DNA of 46,187 bases from Actinomycetota bacterium. Its GTDB lineage: Bacteria; Actinomycetota; Actinomycetes; Streptosporangiales; Streptosporangiaceae. Below the pieces are notes generated by a model. That model made no database searches. It was not told the origin of the DNA and saw nothing but the letters and a program-made list of their open reading frames with translations. A program made the translations under genes and the position numbers. Positions within the stretch are counted from its first letter, which is position 1. The number at the start of each line of letters is the position of its first letter. Location: positions 1 through 46,187 of the forward strand of contig JAFAYQ010000040.1 in NCBI GenBank assembly GCA_019240215.1. The letters are read 5' to 3'. This document shows, in pieces, positions 30,041 through 38,828 of this stretch.

Positions 30041-31363
30041 ATGAAGGTAGCGGTGTTCGGTCTCGGCTACGTGGGGACGGTGACGGCGGCCTGCCTGGCT
30101 TCCCACGGCCACGACGTCTGGGGCGTGGACGTCGACCAGGCCAAGGTCAGCGACATCCGGGCCGGCCGGAGCCCGGTGGCCGAGCCGGGCCTGGACGCCC
30201 TCATCGCCCGGGCCGTGGCCGACGGGACGCTGCACGCCAGCCCGGTCGCGGCCGACGCCCTCGACCAGGCCGAGGTCTCGCTGGTCTGCGTGGGCACACC
30301 GTCGGCGCCCGGCGGCGCCACCGACCTGTCCTACATCCGCCGGTCGGTCGACGACATCGCGGCCGCGCTGCGCCAGGCGGTGCCGCCCGCGTCCGGCCAC
30401 CACAGCGTGGTGATCCGCAGCACCGTCCCGCCCGGCACGATCGAGGAGGTCGTGCTGCCCGCGCTGACGTCCGGGCTGGACGGCACCCCGATCACCCCGG
30501 GGGCGGCCATGTGCCCGGAGTTCCTGCGTGAGGGGTCCGGGGTGGCCGACTTCTTCAACGCCCCGCTGATGGTGGTGGGGACCGCCGACCCGGCCGTCGC
30601 GGCCGCGGTGACCGGGCTGTTCGGCTTCCTGGAGACACCGGCGACCGTGGTCGAGCCGCGTACCGCCGAGTCGCTCAAGTACGCCTGCAACGCCTTCCAC
30701 GCGACCAAGGTGTCGTTCGCCAACGAGCTGGCCCGGCTGCTGCGCCGGGTCGGGGTGGACAGCCGCGAGGTCATGGAGCTGTTCTGCCAGGACCAGGTGC
30801 TGAACATCTCGCCCGCCTACCTGCGGCCCGGCTTCGCGTTCGGCGGGTCCTGCCTGCCCAAGGACATCCGCTCGCTGCTGCACCTGGGCCGGGTCAACGG
30901 GGCCGACCTGCCGATGCTGGCCGGCACCCTGATGACCAACGAGCTGGTCATCAGGGACGTGGTCGACCGGGTGGTGGCGACCGACGCCCGCACGGTCGCG
31001 CTGCTCGGCCTGAGCTTCAAGGCCGACACCGACGACCTGCGTGAGAGCCCCAACGCCGAGCTGGCCGAGCGGCTGCTGGGCAAGGGCTTCGCCGTCCGCA
31101 TCTACGACCCGGTGGTCAACCCGGACAAGCTGATCGGCGCCAACCGGCGGCACATCGAGGCCAAGCTGCCGCACCTGGGCCGGCTGCTCACCCACGAGCC
31201 CGGCCAGGCGCTGCACGCGGCCGACATCGCGATCGTCTCCTCCGGCGACCAGGCCGTCCGCGCCGCGCTGGTCCGGACCCGGCCCCGGCACCTGTTCGAC
31301 CTGCACGGGCGGCTCGGGGCCGAGATCGAGGCGCTGCCCGGCTACGAGGGGATCGGCTGGTGA
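30041..31363 (+). CDS. Nucleotide-sugar 6-dehydrogenase (GDP-mannose/UDP-glucose type)
   Basis: A 440-aa NAD-dependent four-electron dehydrogenase making a nucleotide-activated uronic acid. The N-terminal motif is GLGYVG (7-12), the middle has E160 in MCPEFLREG and K213 in ESLKYACNAFH, and the catalytic Cys is C271 in FGGSCLPKD with K274. The MCPEFLREG and GFAFGGSCLPKD stretches resemble AlgD-type GDP-mannose dehydrogenases more than classical UDP-glucose dehydrogenases, but substrate choice is not proven. ATG 30041 follows GGAGG and gives an N-terminus starting at the first Rossmann strand. It opens the plus-strand glycan operon; its stop overlaps the GT4 start. Confidence 0.9.
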   Translation: MKVAVFGLGYVGTVTAACLASHGHDVWGVDVDQAKVSDIRAGRSPVAEPGLDALIARAVADGTLHASPVAADALDQAEVSLVCVGTPSAPGGATDLSYIRRSVDDIAAALRQAVPPASGHHSVVIRSTVPPGTIEEVVLPALTSGLDGTPITPGAAMCPEFLREGSGVADFFNAPLMVVGTADPAVAAAVTGLFGFLETPATVVEPRTAESLKYACNAFHATKVSFANELARLLRRVGVDSREVMELFCQDQVLNISPAYLRPGFAFGGSCLPKDIRSLLHLGRVNGADLPMLAGTLMTNELVIRDVVDRVVATDARTVALLGLSFKADTDDLRESPNAELAERLLGKGFAVRIYDPVVNPDKLIGANRRHIEAKLPHLGRLLTHEPGQALHAADIAIVSSGDQAVRAALVRTRPRHLFDLHGRLGAEIEALPGYEGIGW

Positions 31364-32550
31364 ACCGGGTCCTGATCATCGTCCAGAACCTGCCGGTGCC
31401 GTTCGACCGGCGGGTGTGGCTGGAGTGCCAGGCCCTGGTGGCCGACGGCTACCAGGTCGCGGTGGTGTGCCCCAAGGGCCAGGGCGACCCCGGCTACCAG
31501 GTGCTGGACGGCGTCGAGCTGTACAAGTACCGGCCCTACGCGCCGGGCGGCAGCAAGCTCAGCTTCGTCACCGAGTACGCCTGGTCGTTCCTGGCCAGCG
31601 CCTGGCAGACGTTCAAGGCCCGGCGGCGCGGCCGGTTCGCGGTCATGCAGGCCTGCAACCCGCCCGACATCTTCTGGCCGCTGGCGCTGATCCTGCGGGC
31701 GCTGGACCGGACCAGGTTCGTGTTCGACCACCACGACCTGTGCCCCGAGCTGTTCCAGTCGAGGTTCCCGGAAGCCACCGAATCGCTGCCCTACCGGGGC
31801 CTGCTGGCCCTCGAACGGGCCACCCACCGCACCGCCGACCACGTGATCTCCACCAACGACTCCTACCGCCAGGTGGCGATCCGCCGCAGCGGCAAGCGGC
31901 CGGCCGACGTCACCGTGGTCCGCACCGGACCCGACCCGGACCGGCTGCGGCGCGGGGCGCCGCACCCGGAGCTGCGCCGGGGCCGCCCGCACCTGGCCGC
32001 CTACATCGGGGTGATGGGCCCTCAGGACGGGGTCGACATCGTGGTCCGGGCGGCCGGGGTGATCGTGCACGAGCTGGGCCGCGAGGACATCGGGTTCACC
32101 CTGATCGGCTCGGGCGACTGCTTCGACGAGCTGGTCGCGCTGCGGGACCGGCTCGGGCTCGAAGAGCACGTCGAGTTCACCGGGCGGGCCCCCGACGAGC
32201 TGGTCGGCCAGATCATGTCGACCGCCGACGTCGGCCTGTCCCCGGACCCCAAGAACCCCCTCAACGACGTGTCGACGATGAACAAAACCATGGAGTACAT
32301 GGCCTTCGAGCTGCCGGTGGTCGCATTCGACCTGCGCGAGACCCGGGTCTCGGCCGCCGACGCCGCCGTCTACGCCACCCCCAACGACGTGCGCGAGTAC
32401 GCCAAGGCGATCGTCACCCTGATCGACGACGAGACCCAGCGGGCCCAGCTCGGGAAGCGCGGCCGGGCCCGGGTCGAGCAGGAGCTCGCCTGGAACCACC
32501 AGCGCCGCGCCTACCTGGACGTCTACCGGAGGCTCACGTGTGCGGAATAG
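31360..32550 (+). CDS. Family 4 glycosyltransferase
   Basis: A 396-aa GT-B enzyme that adds a sugar to the lipid-linked glycan on the cytoplasmic side. The N-terminal acceptor domain starts NRVLIIVQNLPVPFDRRVW. The C-terminal donor domain has the GxxDCFDEL-type segment, TGRAPDELV and the E-x7-E-like region NKTMEYMAFELPVVAFDL. Start GTG overlaps the dehydrogenase stop, and its own end overlaps the AsnB start, so the genes are tightly coupled. Retaining mechanism is a family property; donor and acceptor are unknown. Confidence 0.9.
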   Translation: MNRVLIIVQNLPVPFDRRVWLECQALVADGYQVAVVCPKGQGDPGYQVLDGVELYKYRPYAPGGSKLSFVTEYAWSFLASAWQTFKARRRGRFAVMQACNPPDIFWPLALILRALDRTRFVFDHHDLCPELFQSRFPEATESLPYRGLLALERATHRTADHVISTNDSYRQVAIRRSGKRPADVTVVRTGPDPDRLRRGAPHPELRRGRPHLAAYIGVMGPQDGVDIVVRAAGVIVHELGREDIGFTLIGSGDCFDELVALRDRLGLEEHVEFTGRAPDELVGQIMSTADVGLSPDPKNPLNDVSTMNKTMEYMAFELPVVAFDLRETRVSAADAAVYATPNDVREYAKAIVTLIDDETQRAQLGKRGRARVEQELAWNHQRRAYLDVYRRLTCAE

Positions 32551-34445
32551 CCGGCTGCTACCAGCAGGCCGACGGCCACAAGCTGGTCGACGTCATGACC
32601 GACCGGATCGCGCACCGCGGCCCGGACGCGGCCGGCCGCTGGGACCACACCGGTGAGGCGGTCAGCGTCCAGCTCGGGCACCGGCGGCTGTCGATCATCG
32701 ACCTCAGCACCGCCGCCGACCAGCCGCTGACCAAGGACGGGCTGACGCTGGTCTACAACGGCGAGCTGTACAACTTCCAGACCCTGCGGGCCCAGCTGAC
32801 CGCCCGCGGCGCCCGGTTCGTGACCCGCTCCGACACCGAGGTCGTGCTCGAGGCCTGGCGGGCCTGGGGGCCGGACGCGCTGCCCAAGTTCCGCGGCATG
32901 TTCGCGTTCGCGCTGTTCGACCAGCGGACCGGCGAGCTGGTGCTGGCCCGCGACCCGCTCGGCATCAAGCCGCTGTACTACCGGCCGCGCGGCCAGGGGG
33001 TGGTGTTCGCCTCCGAGCTGAAGGCGTTCACGGCCGCCATCGGCTCCGAGCTGCGGGTCGAGCCGGGCGCGCTGGTCGCCTCGATGCTCTACTACTGGCT
33101 GCCCGAGCAGCGCTGCGCGATCGACGGGGTGCACAAGCTGCCGGCCGGCTCGTGGGCCCGGTTCACCCCCGGCGGCCGCTACCAGGTGCGGTCCTACTGG
33201 CGGATCGCCGACGTGGCGGCCGAGGCCGCGGCCGACCCGCAGGCCGACCTGGGCGCGATCATCGAGGAGTCGGTCGCCGCCCACCTGGTGGCCGACGTGC
33301 CGGTGTCCAGCTTCCTGTCCGGCGGCCTCGACTCCAGCATCATCACCGTGCTCGCGCACCGCGACAACCCCGGCATCGACGCCTACACGATCGGGTTCCG
33401 GGCCGAGGACCAGCGGCTGGAGGCGATGCCGGACGACGCGGTCTACGCCCGCAAGGTGGCCGCCCAGTTCGGCATCAAGCTGCACGAGATCGAGATCGCC
33501 CCCGACATCGTCGGCCTGCTGCCGCGGATGGTGGACGTGCTCGACGAGCCGATCGGCGACCCGGCCGCGATCAACACCCTGCTGATGTGCGAGGCGGCCC
33601 GCGAGCGGGGGGTCAAGGTGGTGCTGTCGGGGATGGGGGCCGACGAGCTGTTCGGCGGCTACCGCAAGCATCTGGCCTGCGTGATGGCCAGCCACTACGG
33701 CCGCCTGCCGGGCTTCGCCCGGGCCGGGGTGCGCGGGCTGGCCGGCCAGCTGCCGGTCAGCGCGGGCGGCCGCGGCCTGCGCTACCCGCGCTGGGCCAAG
33801 CGCTTCCTGACGTTCGCCGAGCTGCCCGAGGAGCCCCGGTTCCGGCGCAGCTACACGCTCTACGACCCGCCCGCGCTGGCCGGGCTGATCAGCCCCGACC
33901 TGGCCGGTCAGGTGGACGACCTGGTGGCCGAGCACCGCGAGATCTACACCGACACCACGCTGGCCGACGAGGTCAACCGGATGTGCCTGGCCGATACCCG
34001 GATGTTCCTTCCCGGGCTCAACCTGGCCTACACCGACCGGGCCAGCATGGCCGCCTCGGTCGAGGTCCGCACCCCGTTCGTGGACCCGGTGGTGGCGGCG
34101 GCCGCGTTCTCGTTCGGCGGTTCGGCCAAGATCCGGCACCGCCGCGGCAAGGTGGCGCTCAAGCAGGCGGCCGAGAGCTGGCTGCCGCGCGAGATCGTGC
34201 ACCGGCCCAAGGCCTCGTTCAGCGCCCCGCTGCGGGCCTGGGTCCGCGGCGACCTGCACGACGTCATCCAGGACGTGCTGGTCGGGGGCGAGCTGACCGG
34301 GTCGGGGATGATCCGCCGAGACGCCCTGCGGGCCATGATCGCCGACGACCAGGCCGGCCGCGAGGACAACTCCAAGCAGCTGTGGCAGCTGCTGACGCTG
34401 GAGCTGTGGCACCGCAACGCCCAGTCCCTCGGCGTGGCCGTCTGA
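32538..34445 (+). CDS. asnB: Glutamine-dependent asparagine synthase-type amidotransferase
   Basis: A 635-aa two-domain amidotransferase. GTG 32538 gives V-C-G-I-A-G, placing the nucleophile Cys at position 2 after Met removal, so this start is firm. The N-terminal glutaminase (about 1-210) has IAHRGPDAAG and YNGELYNF. The C-terminal synthetase has the PP-loop SGGLDSS (261-267) and GMGADELFGGYRKH. In glycan clusters such paralogues often amidate uronic acids instead of making asparagine. With the nucleotide-sugar uronic-acid dehydrogenase in the same operon, uronamide formation is the best inference. It overlaps the GT4 3' end by 13 bp. Confidence 0.92.
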   Translation: MCGIAGCYQQADGHKLVDVMTDRIAHRGPDAAGRWDHTGEAVSVQLGHRRLSIIDLSTAADQPLTKDGLTLVYNGELYNFQTLRAQLTARGARFVTRSDTEVVLEAWRAWGPDALPKFRGMFAFALFDQRTGELVLARDPLGIKPLYYRPRGQGVVFASELKAFTAAIGSELRVEPGALVASMLYYWLPEQRCAIDGVHKLPAGSWARFTPGGRYQVRSYWRIADVAAEAAADPQADLGAIIEESVAAHLVADVPVSSFLSGGLDSSIITVLAHRDNPGIDAYTIGFRAEDQRLEAMPDDAVYARKVAAQFGIKLHEIEIAPDIVGLLPRMVDVLDEPIGDPAAINTLLMCEAARERGVKVVLSGMGADELFGGYRKHLACVMASHYGRLPGFARAGVRGLAGQLPVSAGGRGLRYPRWAKRFLTFAELPEEPRFRRSYTLYDPPALAGLISPDLAGQVDDLVAEHREIYTDTTLADEVNRMCLADTRMFLPGLNLAYTDRASMAASVEVRTPFVDPVVAAAAFSFGGSAKIRHRRGKVALKQAAESWLPREIVHRPKASFSAPLRAWVRGDLHDVIQDVLVGGELTGSGMIRRDALRAMIADDQAGREDNSKQLWQLLTLELWHRNAQSLGVAV

Positions 34446-34485
34446 CCCCCGAGCACACCCACCTGAATTCCGAGCAGAGGAAACC

Positions 34486-36669
34486 ATGAAGCAGGTAGCC
34501 CAGAACTACAAGTCCGGAGAGCTCAGCGTCCTCGACGTGCCCGCCCCGGCCTGCCGGCCGGGCGGGGTGCTCGTGCAGTCCCGGTTCTCGCTGATCTCGA
34601 CCGGCACCGAGATGATGAAGCTGACCGAGGCCAAGCTGTCCATGGTCGGCAAGGCCCGGGCCCGTCCCGACCAGGTCCGCAAGGTGCTGGACACGGTCTC
34701 CCAGCAGGGCGCGGTGGCCACCTACAAGAAGGTGATGAACCGGCTCGACTCCTACACGCCGCTCGGTTACTCGCTGTGCGGGGTGGTGGTCGAGGTCGGC
34801 GCCGGAGCCGAGGAGTTCCACGTCGGCCAGCTGGTGGCGGCGGCCGGCAACGAGTACGCGCTGCACGCCGAGTACAACTGGGTCCCGGTCAACATGTGCG
34901 TGGCGGTGCCCCGCGAGGTGCAGCCCGAGCACGCCGCGTTCTCGACCGTCGGCGCGATCGCCATGCACGGCGTCCGCCGGGCCGAGCCGCAGCTGGGCGA
35001 GACCGCCTGCGTGATCGGCCTCGGACTGGTCGGCCAGCTGGTGGTCCGGCTGCTGGTCGCGGCCGGGGTCCGGGTGGTCGGGCTGGACCCGGTCGAGGAC
35101 CGCTGCCAGCGGGCCGAGCAGGCGGGCGCGACCGCCTGCGCCGCCCCGACCCCGGCCGGCATCGCCGCCATCGAGGAGGCGCTGGCCGAGCTGACCGGCG
35201 GCCGCGGCGCCGACCACGTGTTCCTGGCGGCCGGCGGCGCCTCCAACGGCCCGGTCGAGACCGCGGTCAAGCTCGCCCGCGACCGGGCCCGGGTCATCGA
35301 CATCGGCAAGACCAGGCTCGACCTGCCCTGGAACGCCTACTACGACAAGGAGCTGGACGTCCGGTTCTCCCGGTCCTACGGCCCCGGGCGCTACGACGAC
35401 CGCTACGAGCTGCAGGGCATCGACTACCCGGCCGGCTACGTGCGCTGGACCGAGCGCCGCAACATCGAGTCGTTCCTGGACCTGCTGGCGCACAAGGAGA
35501 TCGAGGTCGAGACCCTGGTCACCGGCACGTTCCCGATCGAGCAGGCCACCACCGCCTACGAGGGCCTGGCCGACGGCACCGTGCCTGCGGTCGGGGTGCT
35601 GCTGGAGTACCCGGCCCCGGTCGCCGAAGCGCCCCCGCGCACGCTGCGGCCGGCCGTCACGGCCGCCTGGAAGGCCAGCCCGGGAGCCGAGCACGACCCG
35701 CTGACGGTCGGCTTCATCGGGGCCGGCAACTACGCCTCGTCGATGCTGCTGCCCCACCTGGCCCGGCTCGACACCGTCCGGCTGGCCCACGTGGCCACCA
35801 ACCGGTCGCTGTCGGCCGCCAACGCCCAGCGCCGGTTCGGCTTCAGCGCGGTCTCGACCAGCGCCGACGCCGTGCTCGAGGACGCCGCGCTGGACGCGGT
35901 GTTCATCGTCACCCGCCACCACACCCACGCCGACCTGGTCTGCCGGGCGCTGGAGAGCGGCAAGGCGGTGTTCGTGGAGAAGCCGCTGGCGCTGACCCGG
36001 GCCGAGCTCGACCGGATCATCGAGACGGCCGAGCGGACCGGCAACTACCGGGTCATGGTCGGCTTCAACCGCCGCTTCGCGCCGCTGCTGACCGAGCTCA
36101 AGACCGCCTTCCAGGCCGGCGGCCCCGGTGGCTCAAGCGACCGGTCGGCGACCCGCTACCTGGTCAACGCCGGCCAGCTGGCCGCCGACAGCTGGTACAC
36201 CAACGAGGACCTGGAGGGCTCCCGCTTCACCGGTGAGGGCGGCCACTTCATCGACACCGTGTCCTGGTGGGCCGGCAGCCTGCCGACCGAGGTCTACGCG
36301 GTCCGCGGCCCCGACCGCGACGACGTGCAGGCCACGATCCAGCTGGCCAACGGGGCGAGCGCGGTCATCAGCTACCTGACCGGCGGCAACGTCAAGTACC
36401 CGAAGGAGACGCTGGACGCCGCGGGCGGCGGCCGCAACGCCCGGTTCGACAACTTCACCCGGGCCGGCCTGTGGGCGGGCCGCAAGCAGACCAGGCTGCG
36501 CGCCCGCGGCGGCCCCGACAAGGGCCAGCAGCGCCAGCTGGCGGCGTTCACCGAGGCGGTCCGGACCGGCACCCCGATGCCGATCCCGATCGAGTCGCTG
36601 GTCGCGACCACCAGCGCCACCATCGCGGTGGCGGCCAGCCTGCTCAGCGGCCGGCCGGAGCGCGTGTGA
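34486..36669 (+). CDS. Bi-domain oxidoreductase (MDR dehydrogenase fused to Gfo/Idh/MocA)
   Basis: A 727-aa fusion. Residues 1 to about 375 are a zinc-type alcohol-dehydrogenase-like MDR module with a nucleotide-binding stretch CVIGLGLVGQLVVRLL. Residues about 405-727 are a Gfo/Idh/MocA module starting VGFIGAGNYASSMLLPHL, with VEKPLALT and MVGFNRRFAP. This fusion is typical of bacterial polysaccharide loci, usually beside a heparinase II/III-like gene, as here. It is thought to oxidise or epimerise a sugar, but the reaction is not established as far as I know. ATG 34486 follows GCAGAGGAA. The stop overlaps the next start (GTGA). Confidence 0.92.
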   Translation: MKQVAQNYKSGELSVLDVPAPACRPGGVLVQSRFSLISTGTEMMKLTEAKLSMVGKARARPDQVRKVLDTVSQQGAVATYKKVMNRLDSYTPLGYSLCGVVVEVGAGAEEFHVGQLVAAAGNEYALHAEYNWVPVNMCVAVPREVQPEHAAFSTVGAIAMHGVRRAEPQLGETACVIGLGLVGQLVVRLLVAAGVRVVGLDPVEDRCQRAEQAGATACAAPTPAGIAAIEEALAELTGGRGADHVFLAAGGASNGPVETAVKLARDRARVIDIGKTRLDLPWNAYYDKELDVRFSRSYGPGRYDDRYELQGIDYPAGYVRWTERRNIESFLDLLAHKEIEVETLVTGTFPIEQATTAYEGLADGTVPAVGVLLEYPAPVAEAPPRTLRPAVTAAWKASPGAEHDPLTVGFIGAGNYASSMLLPHLARLDTVRLAHVATNRSLSAANAQRRFGFSAVSTSADAVLEDAALDAVFIVTRHHTHADLVCRALESGKAVFVEKPLALTRAELDRIIETAERTGNYRVMVGFNRRFAPLLTELKTAFQAGGPGGSSDRSATRYLVNAGQLAADSWYTNEDLEGSRFTGEGGHFIDTVSWWAGSLPTEVYAVRGPDRDDVQATIQLANGASAVISYLTGGNVKYPKETLDAAGGGRNARFDNFTRAGLWAGRKQTRLRARGGPDKGQQRQLAAFTEAVRTGTPMPIPIESLVATTSATIAVAASLLSGRPERV

Positions 36670-38828
36670 GCCGCCTCGCCCCCAGTCGCCTGGCCGCCAC
36701 CCGGCTGGGCTGGTACGCCCGCCGGGCCGCCCGGATGTCGCCCGCCGAGGTGGCCTGGCGGACCCGGGACCAGGCGTTCCAGCTGGCCTGGAGCTGGCGG
36801 CAGGTCAAGCGGGGCGACCCGCTGCCGCCGGTCCCGGCCGGCCCGGGTCCCCGTGTTTTTACCGCCAGGCTGCCGCCCGGCCTGGCCGGCCAGGTGCCGG
36901 CCGCGTCGTCGGCCGCGATCCTGGCCGCCGCCGACCGGCTGCTGCGGGGCGAGTGGGAGGTGCTCGGCGTCCCCCGCACCGACCTGGCCCGGCCGGACTG
37001 GTTCCGGGACCCGGTCACCGGCCGCCGGTCCGACCCCGACCGGTACGCGTTCCGGGTCAACCACCGGTCCGAGGAGCAGGTCGGCAACGTCAAGCAGGTC
37101 TGGGAGGTCGCCCGCCTCCAGCACCTGACCCTGCTGGCGGCCGCCTGGTACCTCAGCGGCGACGACCGCTACGCCGAGCGGGTCGCGGCCCAGCTGCGGT
37201 CGTTCTTCCAGGAGAACCCGTTCCTGTCCGGGGTCCACTGGACCAGCGGCATCGAGGTCGGCGTGCGGCTGATCAGCCTGGCCTGGATCCGGCGGCTGCT
37301 GGACGGCTGGCCCGGGGCCCGGGCGCTGTTCGAGGACAACGACCTCGCCGTCCGCCAGATCCGCTGGCACCAGCAGTACCTGAACCGCTTCCGCAGCCGC
37401 GGCTCGTCGGCCAACAACCACGTCATCGCCGAGGCGGCCGGCCAGCTGGTGGCCAGCTGCGCGTTCGCCTGGTTCCGGCAGAGCCGGACCTGGGGGCGCC
37501 GGTCGGCCCGCCTGCTGGAGCGGGAGCTGCTGGCCAACACGTTCCCGTCCGGGATCGGCCGCGAGCTGGCCTCGGACTACCAGGGCTTCGTGGCCGAGCT
37601 GACGCTGCTGGCGGCGGTCGAGGCCGACGCCGCCCGGCAGCCGCTGTCGCCGGAGCTGTGGCAGCGGCTGGGGGCGATGCTCGACAGCGGGGCGGCCCTG
37701 GCCGACCGCCGGCTGCGGGCCCCCCGGCAGGGCGACGGCGACGACGGCCGCGCGGTCCTGCTCGACGCCCCCGCCCACGACCCGTGGCCGTCGCTGCTGG
37801 CGGTCGGGGACGCCCTGTTCGGGCGGCTCGGCTGGTGGCCACCGGCCCCGGCCGGCGCCGGCGGGGCCCCGGCCCCGGCTGGCGGGGCCCCGGCCTGGGC
37901 CAACGCGGCCAGCACGCTGATCGGCGCGCTGGTCCCGGTCCGGCGGGACGTGCCCGGGCGGCCCGCCCGGCGCCCGGACCGGTTCCCCGACGCCGGGATC
38001 ACGCTGCTGCGGAGCGACGGCGAGCAGGCCCCGGAGATCTGGTGCCGCCTGGACGGCGGCCCGCACGGGTTCCTGTCGATCGCCGCCCACGCCCACGCCG
38101 ACGCGATGTCGGCCGAGGTCCGCTACGGCGGGGTGGACGTGCTGGCCGACCCGGGCACCTACTGCTACCACGGTGAACCGGCCTGGCGGTCCTACTTCCG
38201 CTCCACCCTCGCGCACAACACGCTCGAGGTGGCCGGGCGCAACCAGTCGGCCGAGGGCGGCCCGTTCCTGTGGCTGCGGCACGCCCACGGCCGCGAGCTG
38301 GAGGTCACCGACACCGGCGACGGCGCCCGCTGGACCGCCGACCACGACGGCTACCTGGACCTGCCGACCCCGGTCCGGCACCGCCGGTCGGTCTGGCTGG
38401 ACCGGGCCTCGCGGCTGATCGACATCGTCGACGAGGTCGACAGCGGCTGCGACGTGCGGCTCGCGTTCCACCTCGGGCCGGACGTGCGGGCCGTCCTGGA
38501 CGACGACTGCGCCCGGCTGAGCTGGCCGGACGCCGCCACCCCGGGCGCCGCCCGGATGGAGCTGCCGCCCCAGCTGCGCTGGACGCTGCACCGGGGGGAG
38601 ACCGAGCCGATCCTCGGCTGGTACTCGGGCGGGTTCGGCCACCGCACCCCCGCCTACACCCTGCTGGGCTGTGGGACCGTGCAGGCCGGGACCCCGCTGA
38701 CCAGCCGGCTGCAGTTCCTGGACGACCGCAAACCGGAAAAGCGCATCGATACCGCCGCGGCGGTATCAACCAGCCCCGCCGCTTCTCTTGTGGTGGACAC
38801 GCGCAACCTGCGAGCGGAGGCCGGATGA
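36666..38828 (+). CDS. Heparinase II/III-like (alginate lyase) family protein
   Basis: A 720-aa protein. The N-terminal half is an alpha/alpha toroid with SSANNHVIAEAAG. The C-terminal half is a beta-sandwich with AHAHADAMSAEVRYGG, VLADPGTYCYHGEPAWRSYF and RSTLAHNTLEVAGRNQS, where catalytic Tyr and His of PL family members lie. Members cut uronic-acid polysaccharides by beta-elimination. Inside a synthesis cluster it may trim the glycan during export or turn it over. No signal peptide is obvious at the GTG 36666 start, which overlaps the previous stop. A longer frame upstream is rejected because it overlays the bi-domain oxidoreductase. Confidence 0.9.
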   Translation: MSRLAPSRLAATRLGWYARRAARMSPAEVAWRTRDQAFQLAWSWRQVKRGDPLPPVPAGPGPRVFTARLPPGLAGQVPAASSAAILAAADRLLRGEWEVLGVPRTDLARPDWFRDPVTGRRSDPDRYAFRVNHRSEEQVGNVKQVWEVARLQHLTLLAAAWYLSGDDRYAERVAAQLRSFFQENPFLSGVHWTSGIEVGVRLISLAWIRRLLDGWPGARALFEDNDLAVRQIRWHQQYLNRFRSRGSSANNHVIAEAAGQLVASCAFAWFRQSRTWGRRSARLLERELLANTFPSGIGRELASDYQGFVAELTLLAAVEADAARQPLSPELWQRLGAMLDSGAALADRRLRAPRQGDGDDGRAVLLDAPAHDPWPSLLAVGDALFGRLGWWPPAPAGAGGAPAPAGGAPAWANAASTLIGALVPVRRDVPGRPARRPDRFPDAGITLLRSDGEQAPEIWCRLDGGPHGFLSIAAHAHADAMSAEVRYGGVDVLADPGTYCYHGEPAWRSYFRSTLAHNTLEVAGRNQSAEGGPFLWLRHAHGRELEVTDTGDGARWTADHDGYLDLPTPVRHRRSVWLDRASRLIDIVDEVDSGCDVRLAFHLGPDVRAVLDDDCARLSWPDAATPGAARMELPPQLRWTLHRGETEPILGWYSGGFGHRTPAYTLLGCGTVQAGTPLTSRLQFLDDRKPEKRIDTAAAVSTSPAASLVVDTRNLRAEAG

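Noticed and set aside
36372..38642. 756-codon minus-strand frame opposite the heparinase-like gene
   Set aside because: Low-complexity antisense shadow. Plus-strand gene has clear family motifs and coupled ends.
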